A program made the translations under genes and the position numbers. A stretch of DNA of 14,795 nucleotides, from positions 1 through 14,795 of the forward strand of contig JASFPJ010000049.1 of the NCBI GenBank assembly GCA_050116035.1, given 5' to 3'. Origin of the DNA: SOIA01 sp050116035 (GTDB lineage Bacteria > Acidobacteriota > Aminicenantia > Aminicenantales > Aminicenantaceae). Shown here one piece after another: positions 1-7,242 of the stretch. Every line of letters starts with the position of its first letter. Within the stretch, counting starts at the first letter, position 1. The notes beneath the pieces are model-generated. The model worked only from the letters and a program-made list of their open reading frames with translations. It was not told where the DNA came from and made no database searches.

Positions 1-72
1 GCCCGTCCCGATTGGCACAACTGCAGTTTTTGTGACTTCAGGATGATCTGCCCCTCATCTTATGCGTATTGA
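1..72 (+). CDS. C-terminal tail of a putative RecB-like (PD-(D/E)XK) Fe-S nuclease, 5' end outside window
   Basis: Reading frame 1 is open from the first base to a TGA at 70-72 and encodes about 23 residues. The tail contains the pattern C-x2-C-x5-C (NCSFCDFRMICP), which is typical of the C-terminal cysteine cluster that holds a 4Fe-4S centre in AddB, Cas4 and other RecB-family nucleases. In those proteins the cluster lies close to the C-terminus, as here. The nuclease core would lie to the left of the window, so the match rests on a single short motif. It could instead be another cysteine-rich protein end or a chance open frame. There is no ribosome binding site to judge because the start is not present. 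Confidence 0.5.
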   Translation, partial: ARPDWHNCSFCDFRMICPSSYAY

Positions 73-80
73 GAAAGATG

Positions 81-322
81 TTATTGCAAGGAGCGAAGCG
101 AAAAGGCAATCTCACTAAGATAGACGGAAGAAATTGGGGACACAGAAGAAATTGGGGACAGTCCCCAATTTCGTTGTGTCATTGCGAGCGAAGTGCGGCA
201 ATCTCTTAAGAAAAAATATATTTCTTTTTATGAGGCAAAGCCTGTTCCGAGCAGAGCGAAGGAATCCCACCAACCCTCGTAATGACACAACAATGAGATG
301 GCTTCACTGAGTTCGCAATGAC
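81..322. repeat. Cluster of direct and inverted palindromic repeats (MITE/REP-like)
   Basis: A motif of the form ATTGC-AG-AGCGAAG-GGCAATCTC occurs at 82-113 and 181-205 in the same orientation. It recurs inverted at 295-320, so that 178-205 and 295-322 form an imperfect terminal inverted repeat of about 28 bp around a 145-bp unit. A related inner segment (GAGCAGAGCGAAGGAATCCC, 249-268) and an inverted end (CTCGTAATGAC, 276-286) lie inside. Such repeats are scattered in many bacterial genomes and are thought to be non-autonomous mobile or REP-like sequences. No transposase is present here. This explains the gene-free 73-376 interval. Confidence 0.6.
127..172. repeat. 16-bp direct repeat with period 18, ending in a perfect 12-bp-arm palindrome
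   Basis: GAAGAAATTGGGGACA occurs at 127-142 and 145-160. The second copy forms a perfect inverted repeat: GAAATTGGGGAC (148-159) and GTCCCCAATTTC (161-172) around a single A. It lies between the two same-orientation copies of the larger repeat family. It is probably another dispersed element end of the REP kind often found with Y1/IS200-like transposases; that link is from memory, not shown here. No T-run follows, so it is not a standard terminator. Confidence 0.55.
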
Positions 323-376
323 ATTTTAACTTTGTCATAGACAGGCGAGTGAATGGAGAGTTGCTATCCCTCTTTT

Positions 377-2089
377 TCACTCAATGGTGAACCAGAAAGG
401 CATGAGCGCCAAATTTTTCTCGCTTCCCAGCATTTGAAACACGGAAAGTATTTTTTCCAGTTCGGGATGAAGACTGGTTTGCGTCGAAGCGAGCCATCTT
501 CCCATTAAGATTTCCCAGAGTGAGATTTTTTTTGGCCAGATAACAAGCCTGACTCCTTCCTCAGCCGGGATGCCTGCAAGTTCCTTAGCCAGCTCAATCG
601 ATCGCGATAAACCCCCGAGCTCATCCACCAGGCCGTGTTCTTTAGCTTGGCTTCCTGTCCAGACTCGTCCTTTCCCGATCCTGTCGACTTCCTCCTTGCT
701 CATGTTCCTTCCTTCCGCGACTTTAGTGAGAAATTGATCATAAATCCACAGAATCTCTTTTTTAAGGAGGTCTCTTTCTTCAGAAGTAAAACCTCTATGC
801 GTCGAGTATATATCAGCTCTTTCTCCGTAGGCGATTTTTTCCGATGTGATTCCCAGTTTTTCGTAGAGTCGGGCCATGTTGAATTTTCCCGAGATCACTC
901 CGATAGAGCCGGTGAGGGACTGAGGCTGAGCGACGATTTTATCGGCAGCCATGGATACCCAGTACCCGCCCGAGCCAGCCACATCGGACATAGAGACGAC
1001 TATCGGTTTTTCCTTTTTTGTCAGATAAACCTCTCTCCATATCACGTCTGATCCCACTGCCGAGCCACCCGGGCTGTCGACTCGGAAGACGACTGCTGCG
1101 ATGGATGTGTCTTTTCTGACCCTTCTTAATGCGCGGGCAATCGTGGAGCCGCCCATGGTTTGATAGGCGCCTTCCCCTGTATGAATAGGCCCAATCCCAT
1201 AAATGAGAGCAATCTTTTTTCCTCTGAATAACCCTAGAGAAGTCGGCTTGATTTTCGCATACTGCTGGTGAGTGATTTTAAACAACTTTCTTCCCTTATC
1301 TTTAAGGATGTCTTCGAATTCATCCCAGTACAGAAGATTATCCACCAGCCCTGCCTCTAATGCCTGCTCTCCATGGAATGTGCCGTGGTCAATCAGCCCT
1401 TTGATTTCTTCTTCGGTCTTCCCCCTGGCTTCGGCAATCCCTTTGACATAGTGGGAGTAAAGGTCGCTGTAGAGAGATTCCATCATTTCTCGATGAGCGG
1501 GAGTGAATCCCTCCTCTGTAAACATGTTGTAGGCTGTCTTGTATTCTTCGATATGTTCGATTTCCGCTTCAATTCCAAGTTTATCCAGGGTTCTCTTGAA
1601 GAAGGGGATGTATCCTCCGATGCCGTTGATGCCTACCCAGCCCAGAGGATGAAGAATGATCCGGTCGCAGGCTGTGGCCAGATAGTATTCCTTGTCGAAC
1701 TCTGGAGCTTCTTCTATGTAGACGTAGGCTTTTTTTCCTGTTTTTCTAAAGTCAAGGATGGCCTCCCTTATTTCGTTCGCTTTCGCCCAGTCACATTGGA
1801 GGTAACCGATCTGCAGGACGAGAGATTTTATCCGGCTGTCCGCTTTGGCTTTCTGGATGTTCATCCAGATGTCATGCATCGAGAGAGGCTGCATTCCTGT
1901 GAACATGGTCATCATAAAATCCGGAACCGCTCTCTCTTGAATCGGTCCGGATAACTTGAGTTCCAGGTAAGAGCGAGCTTTCACGGAAGGAGGTTTTCCG
2001 AGCTCGTAGAAAAAGAGTGATACGACAGCCGCCAGGCCTAGAACGATAAATATCAAAATAATGATCAGTATGTATTTGCCTCTTTTCAT
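377..2089 (-). CDS. sppA: Signal peptide peptidase SppA, long two-domain (67K) type
   Basis: This membrane-anchored serine protease degrades signal peptides left after protein export. The 570-residue product has one N-terminal membrane segment (about 6-28) and two tandem ClpP/crotonase-like domains, about 85-255 and 290-500, matching the long E. coli-type form rather than the short Bacillus form. The expected Ser/Lys dyad is visible: Lys184 in EEYKTAYNMF in the first half, and Ser373 in VAGSGGYW in the second half, followed by LTGSIGV. The usual AASGGYW reads AGSGGYW, a mild change that keeps the serine. The ATG follows a good AGGAG (2095-2099) at normal spacing. It is a single gene, divergent from the ABC exporter. 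A weak stem at 347-382 overlaps its stop codon but lacks a T-tract. Confidence 0.93.
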   Translation of the reverse strand: MKRGKYILIIILIFIVLGLAAVVSLFFYELGKPPSVKARSYLELKLSGPIQERAVPDFMMTMFTGMQPLSMHDIWMNIQKAKADSRIKSLVLQIGYLQCDWAKANEIREAILDFRKTGKKAYVYIEEAPEFDKEYYLATACDRIILHPLGWVGINGIGGYIPFFKRTLDKLGIEAEIEHIEEYKTAYNMFTEEGFTPAHREMMESLYSDLYSHYVKGIAEARGKTEEEIKGLIDHGTFHGEQALEAGLVDNLLYWDEFEDILKDKGRKLFKITHQQYAKIKPTSLGLFRGKKIALIYGIGPIHTGEGAYQTMGGSTIARALRRVRKDTSIAAVVFRVDSPGGSAVGSDVIWREVYLTKKEKPIVVSMSDVAGSGGYWVSMAADKIVAQPQSLTGSIGVISGKFNMARLYEKLGITSEKIAYGERADIYSTHRGFTSEERDLLKKEILWIYDQFLTKVAEGRNMSKEEVDRIGKGRVWTGSQAKEHGLVDELGGLSRSIELAKELAGIPAEEGVRLVIWPKKISLWEILMGRWLASTQTSLHPELEKILSVFQMLGSEKNLALMPFWFTIE

Positions 2090-2347
2090 TTTTTCTCCTT
2101 TTCCATAAGGAAATGTTATCGATTTAGAGTGCGAATAAAATATAGCAGAAAACCGTACTAAATTATAGTCGTATACTTGATATATAGATTACGTAACTGA
2201 GAGAAAGAAAGTTATGATTTATCATGAATATGGGTTATATTTATAGGGCGTATGAGAGAGATTCACTCTAAGTGAGTTTATTTTGTTGATAAGCCTGATG
2301 GGCTTTTCGGTTCAGAAGGATAATCCAACTTATAAAAGGCAAATGTC
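2090..2347. promoter_or_regulatory. Divergent intergenic region of sppA and the ABC exporter
   Basis: On the minus strand a TATAAT lies at 2167-2162, suitably placed as a -10 for sppA, but I see no good -35 upstream of it. On the plus strand the AT-rich stretch 2178-2255 has several TATA-like boxes and no clear best pair. Two short dyads precede the exporter: ATGAT-TT-ATCAT at 2214-2225 and CACT-CTA-AGTG at 2264-2274. These could be operators. A small AAGCC/GGCTT hairpin sits at 2291-2305. The ATPase gene has AAAAGG at 2335-2339 as its ribosome binding site. Confidence 0.3.
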
Positions 2348-3277
2348 ATGAATGCGCTGGAGATTGAAAACATCACAAAGAAATTCGGCGATTTTTATGC
2401 GGTTAAAAAATTATCATTCAAGATTCCCGAGGGAAAGATTTATGGCCTGTTGGGTCCCAACGGAGCTGGAAAAACGACAACCATCCGCATGGTGATGAAC
2501 ATCATCATCCCCGATGAAGGCTCGATCAAAATCCTGGATCAGAGGATGGACGACGAAATGAAAGAGCGGATAGGGTACCTTCCTGAGGACAGGGGGCTTT
2601 ATCCCAAGATGAAAGTGGGCGAGCTCCTCCTTTTCCTGGCCGAACTGAAAGGCCTGAGAGGCAATCCAGCCCGGAGGGAGATTGATACCTGGTTGGAGAG
2701 GTTTGACCTTGTAGAATGGAAAGCAAAAAAAGTCGAGGAGCTTTCTAGAGGGATGCAGCAGAAGCTGCAGTTTATCGTGACTGTCATCCATCAGCCGGAG
2801 CTGATCATTCTCGATGAGCCCTTCGGCGGCCTGGATCCGGTGAACACCAAACTTTTAAAGGATATCATGCTGGAGATGAAGGGAAAAGGAAGGACTATCG
2901 TGTTTTCCACTCACCGCATGGAGCAGGTCGAGATGATCTGTGATGACATCTGTCTGATAAATAAAGCAGAGATGGTCCTGGAGGGAAATCTGAGCCAGAT
3001 CAAGAAGCGATACGGGAAGAATACGGTGGTCCTGGATTACGACGGAGATGCCAGTTTCATCCAAGATTTTCCTGAGGTGGAGAAAATCGATGATTACGGA
3101 AAATTCATGGAGATAAAGCTCAAAGAACGGTCCGATCCCCAGGCTCTTCTTAGAAACCTGGTGGGGAAAATCAATATCAACAAGTATGAGGTCCAGGAGC
3201 CCTCGTTGAATGCCATATTTATCGATAAAGTGGGTGGAAAAGGAGTCAGAGATGAGGAAGATACTGTCAGTCATTAA
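2348..3277 (+). CDS. ABC transporter ATP-binding protein, NatA-like exporter family
   Basis: This is the cytoplasmic ATPase of a two-gene exporter. In order it has Walker A GPNGAGKTTT (36-45), a Q-loop region around YLPEDRGLYP (77-86), signature LSRGMQQKL (132-140), Walker B LIILDEP with D-loop GGLDP (152-164), and the switch His189 in FSTHR. The last 80 or so residues resemble the C-terminal extension (DUF4162-like) of NatA/YhaQ-type ATPases. The length of 309 is usual. The next gene starts inside its last nine codons, so the ATPase and permease are translationally coupled. NatA/B-type systems export sodium, and related ones export drugs or peptides; the substrate here cannot be read from sequence. 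Confidence 0.92.
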   Translation: MNALEIENITKKFGDFYAVKKLSFKIPEGKIYGLLGPNGAGKTTTIRMVMNIIIPDEGSIKILDQRMDDEMKERIGYLPEDRGLYPKMKVGELLLFLAELKGLRGNPARREIDTWLERFDLVEWKAKKVEELSRGMQQKLQFIVTVIHQPELIILDEPFGGLDPVNTKLLKDIMLEMKGKGRTIVFSTHRMEQVEMICDDICLINKAEMVLEGNLSQIKKRYGKNTVVLDYDGDASFIQDFPEVEKIDDYGKFMEIKLKERSDPQALLRNLVGKININKYEVQEPSLNAIFIDKVGGKGVRDEEDTVSH

Positions 3278-4571
3278 GAGAGAGTATATTCAGATCGTCC
3301 GGACCAAAGGCTTCATCATCGGAACTATCTTGGGTCCGGTCATGATGGTGGCTATACTTGTCGTTCCGGTAATTATGAGCACAGTGGCTGTGGACAAGCA
3401 GGAAATAATTGGTGTGGTTGATCTCAGCCGGGAGATCTTTCCGGATCTAGATCGAAAACTCGGTCAGGAGGACTACAAGCTTGATGACGGATCTCGCCGC
3501 TATGTCCTCAAGAAGACCGAGCTTCTCCCCGGAGCCAGTGTCGACGGATTGAAGAAAGAGTTGAACGAAAAAGTGCTCAACGAAGAACTCTCTGCCTATA
3601 TACTGATTCCTGAAGATGTGCTTGAGGTTGAGGACACAGAGACAGCCGCAAAAAGAGAAAAATCTGAGGGCAGAGATATGGAGTATGTGGCGCAGCATAC
3701 AACAGATATTCAAGAGTTAGCGGAACTCAACGAGGCTTTGAACAGCGTCATCATCGAGAAGAGGCTGAGGAAAGAAGGCCTTGACCCCCAGAAGGTCTCA
3801 CAGTATATCAAACGGGTGAGATTAACACCCATAAAAGTGACGAAAAAAGGAGAAGAAAAAGACACAATGGGGACATTCATGGTCTCCTACTTTCTGGCAC
3901 TCATTCTCTACATGGCCATTTTCATCTACGGCTCTGTGATCATGAGGGGTGTGATCGAGGAAAAAAGTTCAAAAGTCGTGGAGGTTATCCTCTCCTCTTT
4001 AAGACCGTTTCAGCTCATGCTGGGAAAGATCCTGGGAATCGGGGCGGTGGGTCTGACTCAATTCTCTATCTGGGCCGTATTCGGCTTGGCGGCAACCCAG
4101 TACAGTCAGAGGCTTATCCCTGCTGGGGCAGGCTTCAACCTGGTGCGCATCCCGACATATATTTTTGTGTACTTCGTGGTTTTCTTCATCCTTGGCTATT
4201 TTCTCTACGCCACCTTTTACGCGGCTGTGGGCTCCATGGTCAATTCAGAGAAAGAAGCCCAGCAGCTCGTCATGCCCATCACCATGTTTTTAATCCTTCC
4301 CTTGCTGCTCCTGATTTTTGTCATCAGGAGCCCTGACAGTGCACTCTCTGTGTTTCTGTCGATGTTCCCGCTATTTGCCCCGATCATCATGATGCTCCGC
4401 GTTTCCGTCCTGCTCCCTCCTTTTATTCAGATTGGAGGAGCCATTATCCTTCTCATCCTGGCTGTCCTTGTGATGGCCTGGCTGGCGGCTAAGATTTTCA
4501 GAGTAGGTATTTTGATGTACGGCAAACCCCCCAAATTCGCGGAGGTCGTCCGCTGGCTCCGGTATAAATAA
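3252..4571 (+). CDS. ABC transporter permease, NatB-like (ABC-2 type)
   Basis: This is the 439-residue membrane partner of the preceding ATPase. It has one membrane segment near the N-terminus (about residues 17-44), a large soluble extracytoplasmic domain of about 150 residues, then a cluster of five or six hydrophobic segments from about residue 200 to the end. The signature stretch EEKSSKVVEVILSSLRP, which in this family follows the second membrane segment, is present. An in-frame ATG exists at 3210, but the start at 3252 is preferred: AAAGGAG lies just upstream, and the family's usual N-terminus (short basic stretch, then REY and the first helix) begins there. It overlaps the ATPase gene by 26 bp. 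A tandem repeat begins at its last base and no standard terminator follows. Confidence 0.9.
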   Translation: MRKILSVIKREYIQIVRTKGFIIGTILGPVMMVAILVVPVIMSTVAVDKQEIIGVVDLSREIFPDLDRKLGQEDYKLDDGSRRYVLKKTELLPGASVDGLKKELNEKVLNEELSAYILIPEDVLEVEDTETAAKREKSEGRDMEYVAQHTTDIQELAELNEALNSVIIEKRLRKEGLDPQKVSQYIKRVRLTPIKVTKKGEEKDTMGTFMVSYFLALILYMAIFIYGSVIMRGVIEEKSSKVVEVILSSLRPFQLMLGKILGIGAVGLTQFSIWAVFGLAATQYSQRLIPAGAGFNLVRIPTYIFVYFVVFFILGYFLYATFYAAVGSMVNSEKEAQQLVMPITMFLILPLLLLIFVIRSPDSALSVFLSMFPLFAPIIMMLRVSVLLPPFIQIGGAIILLILAVLVMAWLAAKIFRVGILMYGKPPKFAEVVRWLRYK

Positions 4572-4687
4572 GGGGTCGCGTCTTAACATTTAACATTTCT
4601 GTTAACTCAGTCAATAAAAGGGGCCGCATCTTAACATTTAACATTTCTGTTAACTCAGTCAATAAAAGGGGCCGCATCTTAACATTT
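4571..4687. repeat. 48-bp tandem repeat, about 2.4 copies
   Basis: Units begin at 4571, 4619 and 4667 with exact 48-bp spacing. Each starts AGGGGYCGCRTCTTAACATT, and the first two continue through a TTAACTCAGTCAATAAA segment. The third copy stops matching after 4687. The first unit differs from the second by T/C and G/A changes in its first ten bases. The array begins at the stop codon of the permease gene. It contains no open frame of note and is likely an expanded end of a mobile palindromic element. Confidence 0.8.
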
Positions 4688-4787
4688 CTTGACTCTCGAG
4701 ATTGCCCTTATTCGAGAATTTGGGATTTTGCTTTGTTAAGGCTTATGCCAGATAACTGAAATCAAGCCATGAATCTTGAAATACAAA

Positions 4788-4860
4788 TAAGGCCCGACCC
4801 CGATGAGCCATTAAATGTCAATACGCGATCCCTTACTTTCCTTATTGAGATGCGGCCCCA
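4788..4860. repeat. Inverted copies of the 48-bp repeat unit
   Basis: AGATGCGGCCCC at 4848-4859 is the exact reverse complement of GGGGCCGCATCT in the second and third tandem units. TAAGGCCCGACCCC at 4788-4801 is a 12/14 reverse-complement match to the head of the first unit, GGGGTCGCGTCTTA. TTAAATGTCAATA (4811-4823) resembles the inverted TTAACATTTAA part. Together with 4571-4687 these bound a roughly 290-bp composite element with inverted ends. The interval 4688-4787 between them shows no gene. Confidence 0.6.
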
Positions 4861-4879
4861 AATTTATTAAATTAGGAGT

Positions 4880-4907
4880 GAACCTTTTTCCAAATCTTCT
4901 CGTTCTA
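4880..4907 (+). promoter_or_regulatory. Candidate ECF-type promoter of the sigma operon
   Basis: GTGAACC (4878-4884) is followed after 16 bp by CGTTCTA (4901-4907). An AAC-containing -35 and a CGT-containing -10 with a 16-17 bp spacer is the usual layout for extracytoplasmic-function sigma factors, which often drive their own gene. A start about 7 bp downstream would leave a leader of roughly 25 nt before the TTG at 4940. This is inferred from layout only; no second copy of the motif was found in the window. Confidence 0.45.
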
Positions 4908-4939
4908 CACTGTGAAGTTTTAATCGGGAAGATTTTAAT

Positions 4940-5578
4940 TTGGCTGGATTAGAAAAAACGTTCGAGTACCCAAGAAAATTGGCTGAAAACAAAAAGCAGG
5001 AAGGAAATGAAATCTATCCGCATGAGGATCTCTATGCACTCATCGAAAGAATCAAAGAAGGAGACAGGGAAGCGTTCATGACCGTGACCAACCTTTACCA
5101 GAAGAGAGTTTTCGTTCTGGCGTATTCTTTTTTCCGGAATAGAGATGATGCGTTGGACATCGTTCAGGAAACTTTTCTCAGGGTTTATCAAAAAGTGAAC
5201 ATGTTCAGGAGAGGCGAGAATTTTCAAAACTGGCTTCTCCAGATCGCCAAAAACCTCTGCATCGACTACTACCGGAAAAACTACGGGAAGAACCGGGACC
5301 TGAAGGCCGATACACCTGTTGAAGAGATGAATTTATCCATTCAAAACGGAACGGATCAGGAGGTCTCCTCAGATTTAAAAAGGATTTTTTCAAAATGTAT
5401 CAAGAAGCTGGCAAAGAAACAGAGAATGATATTCATGATGAAGCACTATAACCAGCTCAAATACAAGGAAATAGCCGAAGTTTTAGGGATTTCTCAGGGA
5501 ACGGTGAAATCTCTTCATTATAAAGCGGTTCAAAATTTAAGAGGCTTAGTCGCCCCGTATATGGGAGGGCAGCTATGA
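4940..5578 (+). CDS. ECF-family RNA polymerase sigma factor (RpoE-like)
   Basis: This is a 212-residue alternative sigma factor. Region 2 spans about 46-112, with DALDIVQETFLRVYQ and the FQNWLLQIAKNLCIDYYRK stretch that in this family carries the -10 recognition helix. Region 4 spans about 148-205, with a helix-turn-helix in YKEIAEVLGISQGTVKSLHYKA. There is no region 3, as expected for the ECF group. The start is taken as TTG, since a stop lies at 4913-4915 and no ATG or GTG occurs before region 2; GGGAAG at 4926-4931 may serve as ribosome binding site. A second in-frame TTG is 13 codons later. The stop overlaps the next gene's start (ATGA), which codes for its anti-sigma factor. Confidence 0.93.
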   Translation: MAGLEKTFEYPRKLAENKKQEGNEIYPHEDLYALIERIKEGDREAFMTVTNLYQKRVFVLAYSFFRNRDDALDIVQETFLRVYQKVNMFRRGENFQNWLLQIAKNLCIDYYRKNYGKNRDLKADTPVEEMNLSIQNGTDQEVSSDLKRIFSKCIKKLAKKQRMIFMMKHYNQLKYKEIAEVLGISQGTVKSLHYKAVQNLRGLVAPYMGGQL

Positions 5579-6384
5579 TAAACTGCCAAAGAATAAAAAA
5601 AGACCTGGTGGCTTTCCTGTATGGAGAGCTTGAGGAAAATGAACGGGAGCTTTTCAAAGCTCACCTCGACCAATGCCCCGGATGCAGGAGAGAACTCGAA
5701 GAATTCAAGACGGTCACTCAAGCGGCGGATGTTTTCCAGGAAGATATAGATGAGGCCATGGCCACTGTCGATTGGGAGGCTCTCCCGTCACAGATATCAA
5801 GAAATGTCTTTAAGGAAGAGGTTCGTCCTCATCGTGAATCCTGGCTGACGAAGGTTTCGGGATTTCTCTTCCAGCCCAGGTTGAAGCCAGTCTATGCGGG
5901 TCTCCTCATCGGTGTTGTACTGGGTGCGCTCGTCACCTTCATGGTTTTCAGGATTTCTCAACCGACTGATATTGCGAAAACAGAATTCTTCGCTCCCCAG
6001 GATTTTCTGGAAAACGTGGAGCTGGAGATGGCCAGGAGGGATACGTTGGACTATCTGGAGAGAAGCCAGTACTTGCTCCTGGATTTTATCCAGTCACCCT
6101 CTGAGCGTTCTGCGGACTTCTGGCAGAGCGAATATGCGGCTGAACAGGCCAGAGACCTGCTCACCAAGAAAAAATACATCAATCCGCAGTTGGACAGGTT
6201 CCAGCTGGCCAAAGCCAAAGTGATCTGCGACCAGATTGAGTTTCTCTTCCACGAACTGACTCAGATAAGTATCCATCTCTCTGCGGAGGAGGTCAATAAG
6301 CTTCAGAGAATGATAGAAGACAAACAGGTTTTGCTAAAGATAGTTTTACTAAAGAAAGAACTGGAGAAACAACATGAGATGTAA
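5575..6384 (+). CDS. Membrane-anchored zinc-type anti-sigma factor
   Basis: The 269-residue product has the N-terminal zinc anti-sigma motif H30-x3-C34-x2-C37 (AHLDQCPGC) with an upstream Cys4, a form known from ChrR/RsrA/RslA-type anti-sigma domains. One membrane segment follows at about 105-126, then an extracytoplasmic region of about 140 mostly helical residues that I do not recognise. The inferred role is to hold the preceding sigma factor at the inner face of the membrane until an envelope signal releases it. The 4-bp overlap with the sigma gene supports equal production of the two. The last 11 bp overlap the next gene. The C-terminal 60 residues are rich in Lys, Glu and Leu and may form a coiled coil. 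Confidence 0.9.
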   Translation: MINCQRIKKDLVAFLYGELEENERELFKAHLDQCPGCRRELEEFKTVTQAADVFQEDIDEAMATVDWEALPSQISRNVFKEEVRPHRESWLTKVSGFLFQPRLKPVYAGLLIGVVLGALVTFMVFRISQPTDIAKTEFFAPQDFLENVELEMARRDTLDYLERSQYLLLDFIQSPSERSADFWQSEYAAEQARDLLTKKKYINPQLDRFQLAKAKVICDQIEFLFHELTQISIHLSAEEVNKLQRMIEDKQVLLKIVLLKKELEKQHEM

Positions 6385-7225
6385 AATGAAAAAATCAGTC
6401 CTATACATCGCGATTTTTCTTTTTGCAATTTTTCTCCTTCACGCCTACGCTCACGCCCAGCCGGACGAGAAGCTTTTCGAAGAAGCCAAAATACTGATTT
6501 TTGATAAAGAGTGGAAGAAAGCACAGGAAAAGCTGGAACAGCTCATGGATGAATATCCGGACAGCCGCTGGTTTTCCCAGGCTATGTTCTACAGAGCCAA
6601 GTGTCTGAAGGAGCAGGGAGGCAAAGAGCGGGATGCCCTGAAAGCCTACCAGGAGTACCTCAAACGGAAAGACCGGAGCAGGAGTCTCATCGTAGATGCG
6701 GAAGGAGATATCATAGAGTTGGCCTACGAGCTCTACGAGAAAGGGAGGAGGTCATACCTGTCAGAAATTGAAGAGAGACTGGCCCATTCGAACCGGGTAG
6801 TCAGGTATATTGCCGCCATCGTATTGAGCCAGGTGGAAGATAAAAGAACGGCGGCCCAGGCGGTTCCCGTCCTCAAGGAGATTATCCAGAAGGAAAAAGA
6901 CGATGAGCTCAGAGACAGGGCCAAGATCGCTCTTCTCCGGATCGACCCGGATGCGTTGAGGGATTTGGAGGACGAGATTCCTGAGAGACGCGCGCGGCTG
7001 CTGAAGATTAGAGTCTGGAAACACGGCAAATTGACTCTGAAGATTAACATTCCCTGGGGACTGGCGGACCTTGTCTTCGGCTCCATGTCGGAGGAAGAAA
7101 AGGCCGAACTGAGAAAGGAAGGGTATGACCTGGATACGATCACGAAGACTCTTATGGAAGAAGGGGGAATCATTGAAATAGAAAATCCAGAAGAAGGAAC
7201 AGTGATCAAAATCTGGATAGAATAA
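6374..7225 (+). CDS. Secreted TPR/HEAT-repeat protein with a YvlB/DUF2089-like C-terminal domain
   Basis: The protein has 283 residues. Residues 1-29 look like a signal peptide (basic start, hydrophobic core, AYAHAQ cleavage-like site). Residues 32-98 read as tetratricopeptide-like helices, with spacing like that of YbgF/BamD-type repeats (DEYPDSRWFSQAMFYRAKCL). About 127-195 form HEAT-like helices (RVVRYIAAIVLSQV, ELRDRAKIALLRI). Residues 207-283 form a compact domain with LLKIRVW, KINIP and a closing IKIWIE, shared with the next gene. The start at 6374 has TGGAG seven bases upstream and overlaps the anti-sigma gene; an ATG four codons later is possible. The role is unknown. Its place suggests an exported sensor or effector of the sigma response. 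Confidence 0.75.
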   Translation: MRCKMKKSVLYIAIFLFAIFLLHAYAHAQPDEKLFEEAKILIFDKEWKKAQEKLEQLMDEYPDSRWFSQAMFYRAKCLKEQGGKERDALKAYQEYLKRKDRSRSLIVDAEGDIIELAYELYEKGRRSYLSEIEERLAHSNRVVRYIAAIVLSQVEDKRTAAQAVPVLKEIIQKEKDDELRDRAKIALLRIDPDALRDLEDEIPERRARLLKIRVWKHGKLTLKINIPWGLADLVFGSMSEEEKAELRKEGYDLDTITKTLMEEGGIIEIENPEEGTVIKIWIE

Positions 7226-7242
7226 AAAACTGGAGGCATAAG

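Noticed and set aside
347..382. Stem GAGTGAA/TTCACTC as a terminator for sppA
   Set aside because: It overlaps the stop codon and has no T-tract on the leftward strand; too weak to call.
635..1954. Plus-strand frames opposite sppA
   Set aside because: They are antisense shadows of a clear protease gene with intact motifs.
3210..3251. Upstream ATG for the permease gene
   Set aside because: The ATG at 3252 has an AAAGGAG and the usual family N-terminus; the extra 14 residues lie in the ATPase coding region and do not fit.
4571..4687. CRISPR-like array
   Set aside because: The repeats are contiguous at 48 bp with no unique spacers and there are no cas genes nearby.
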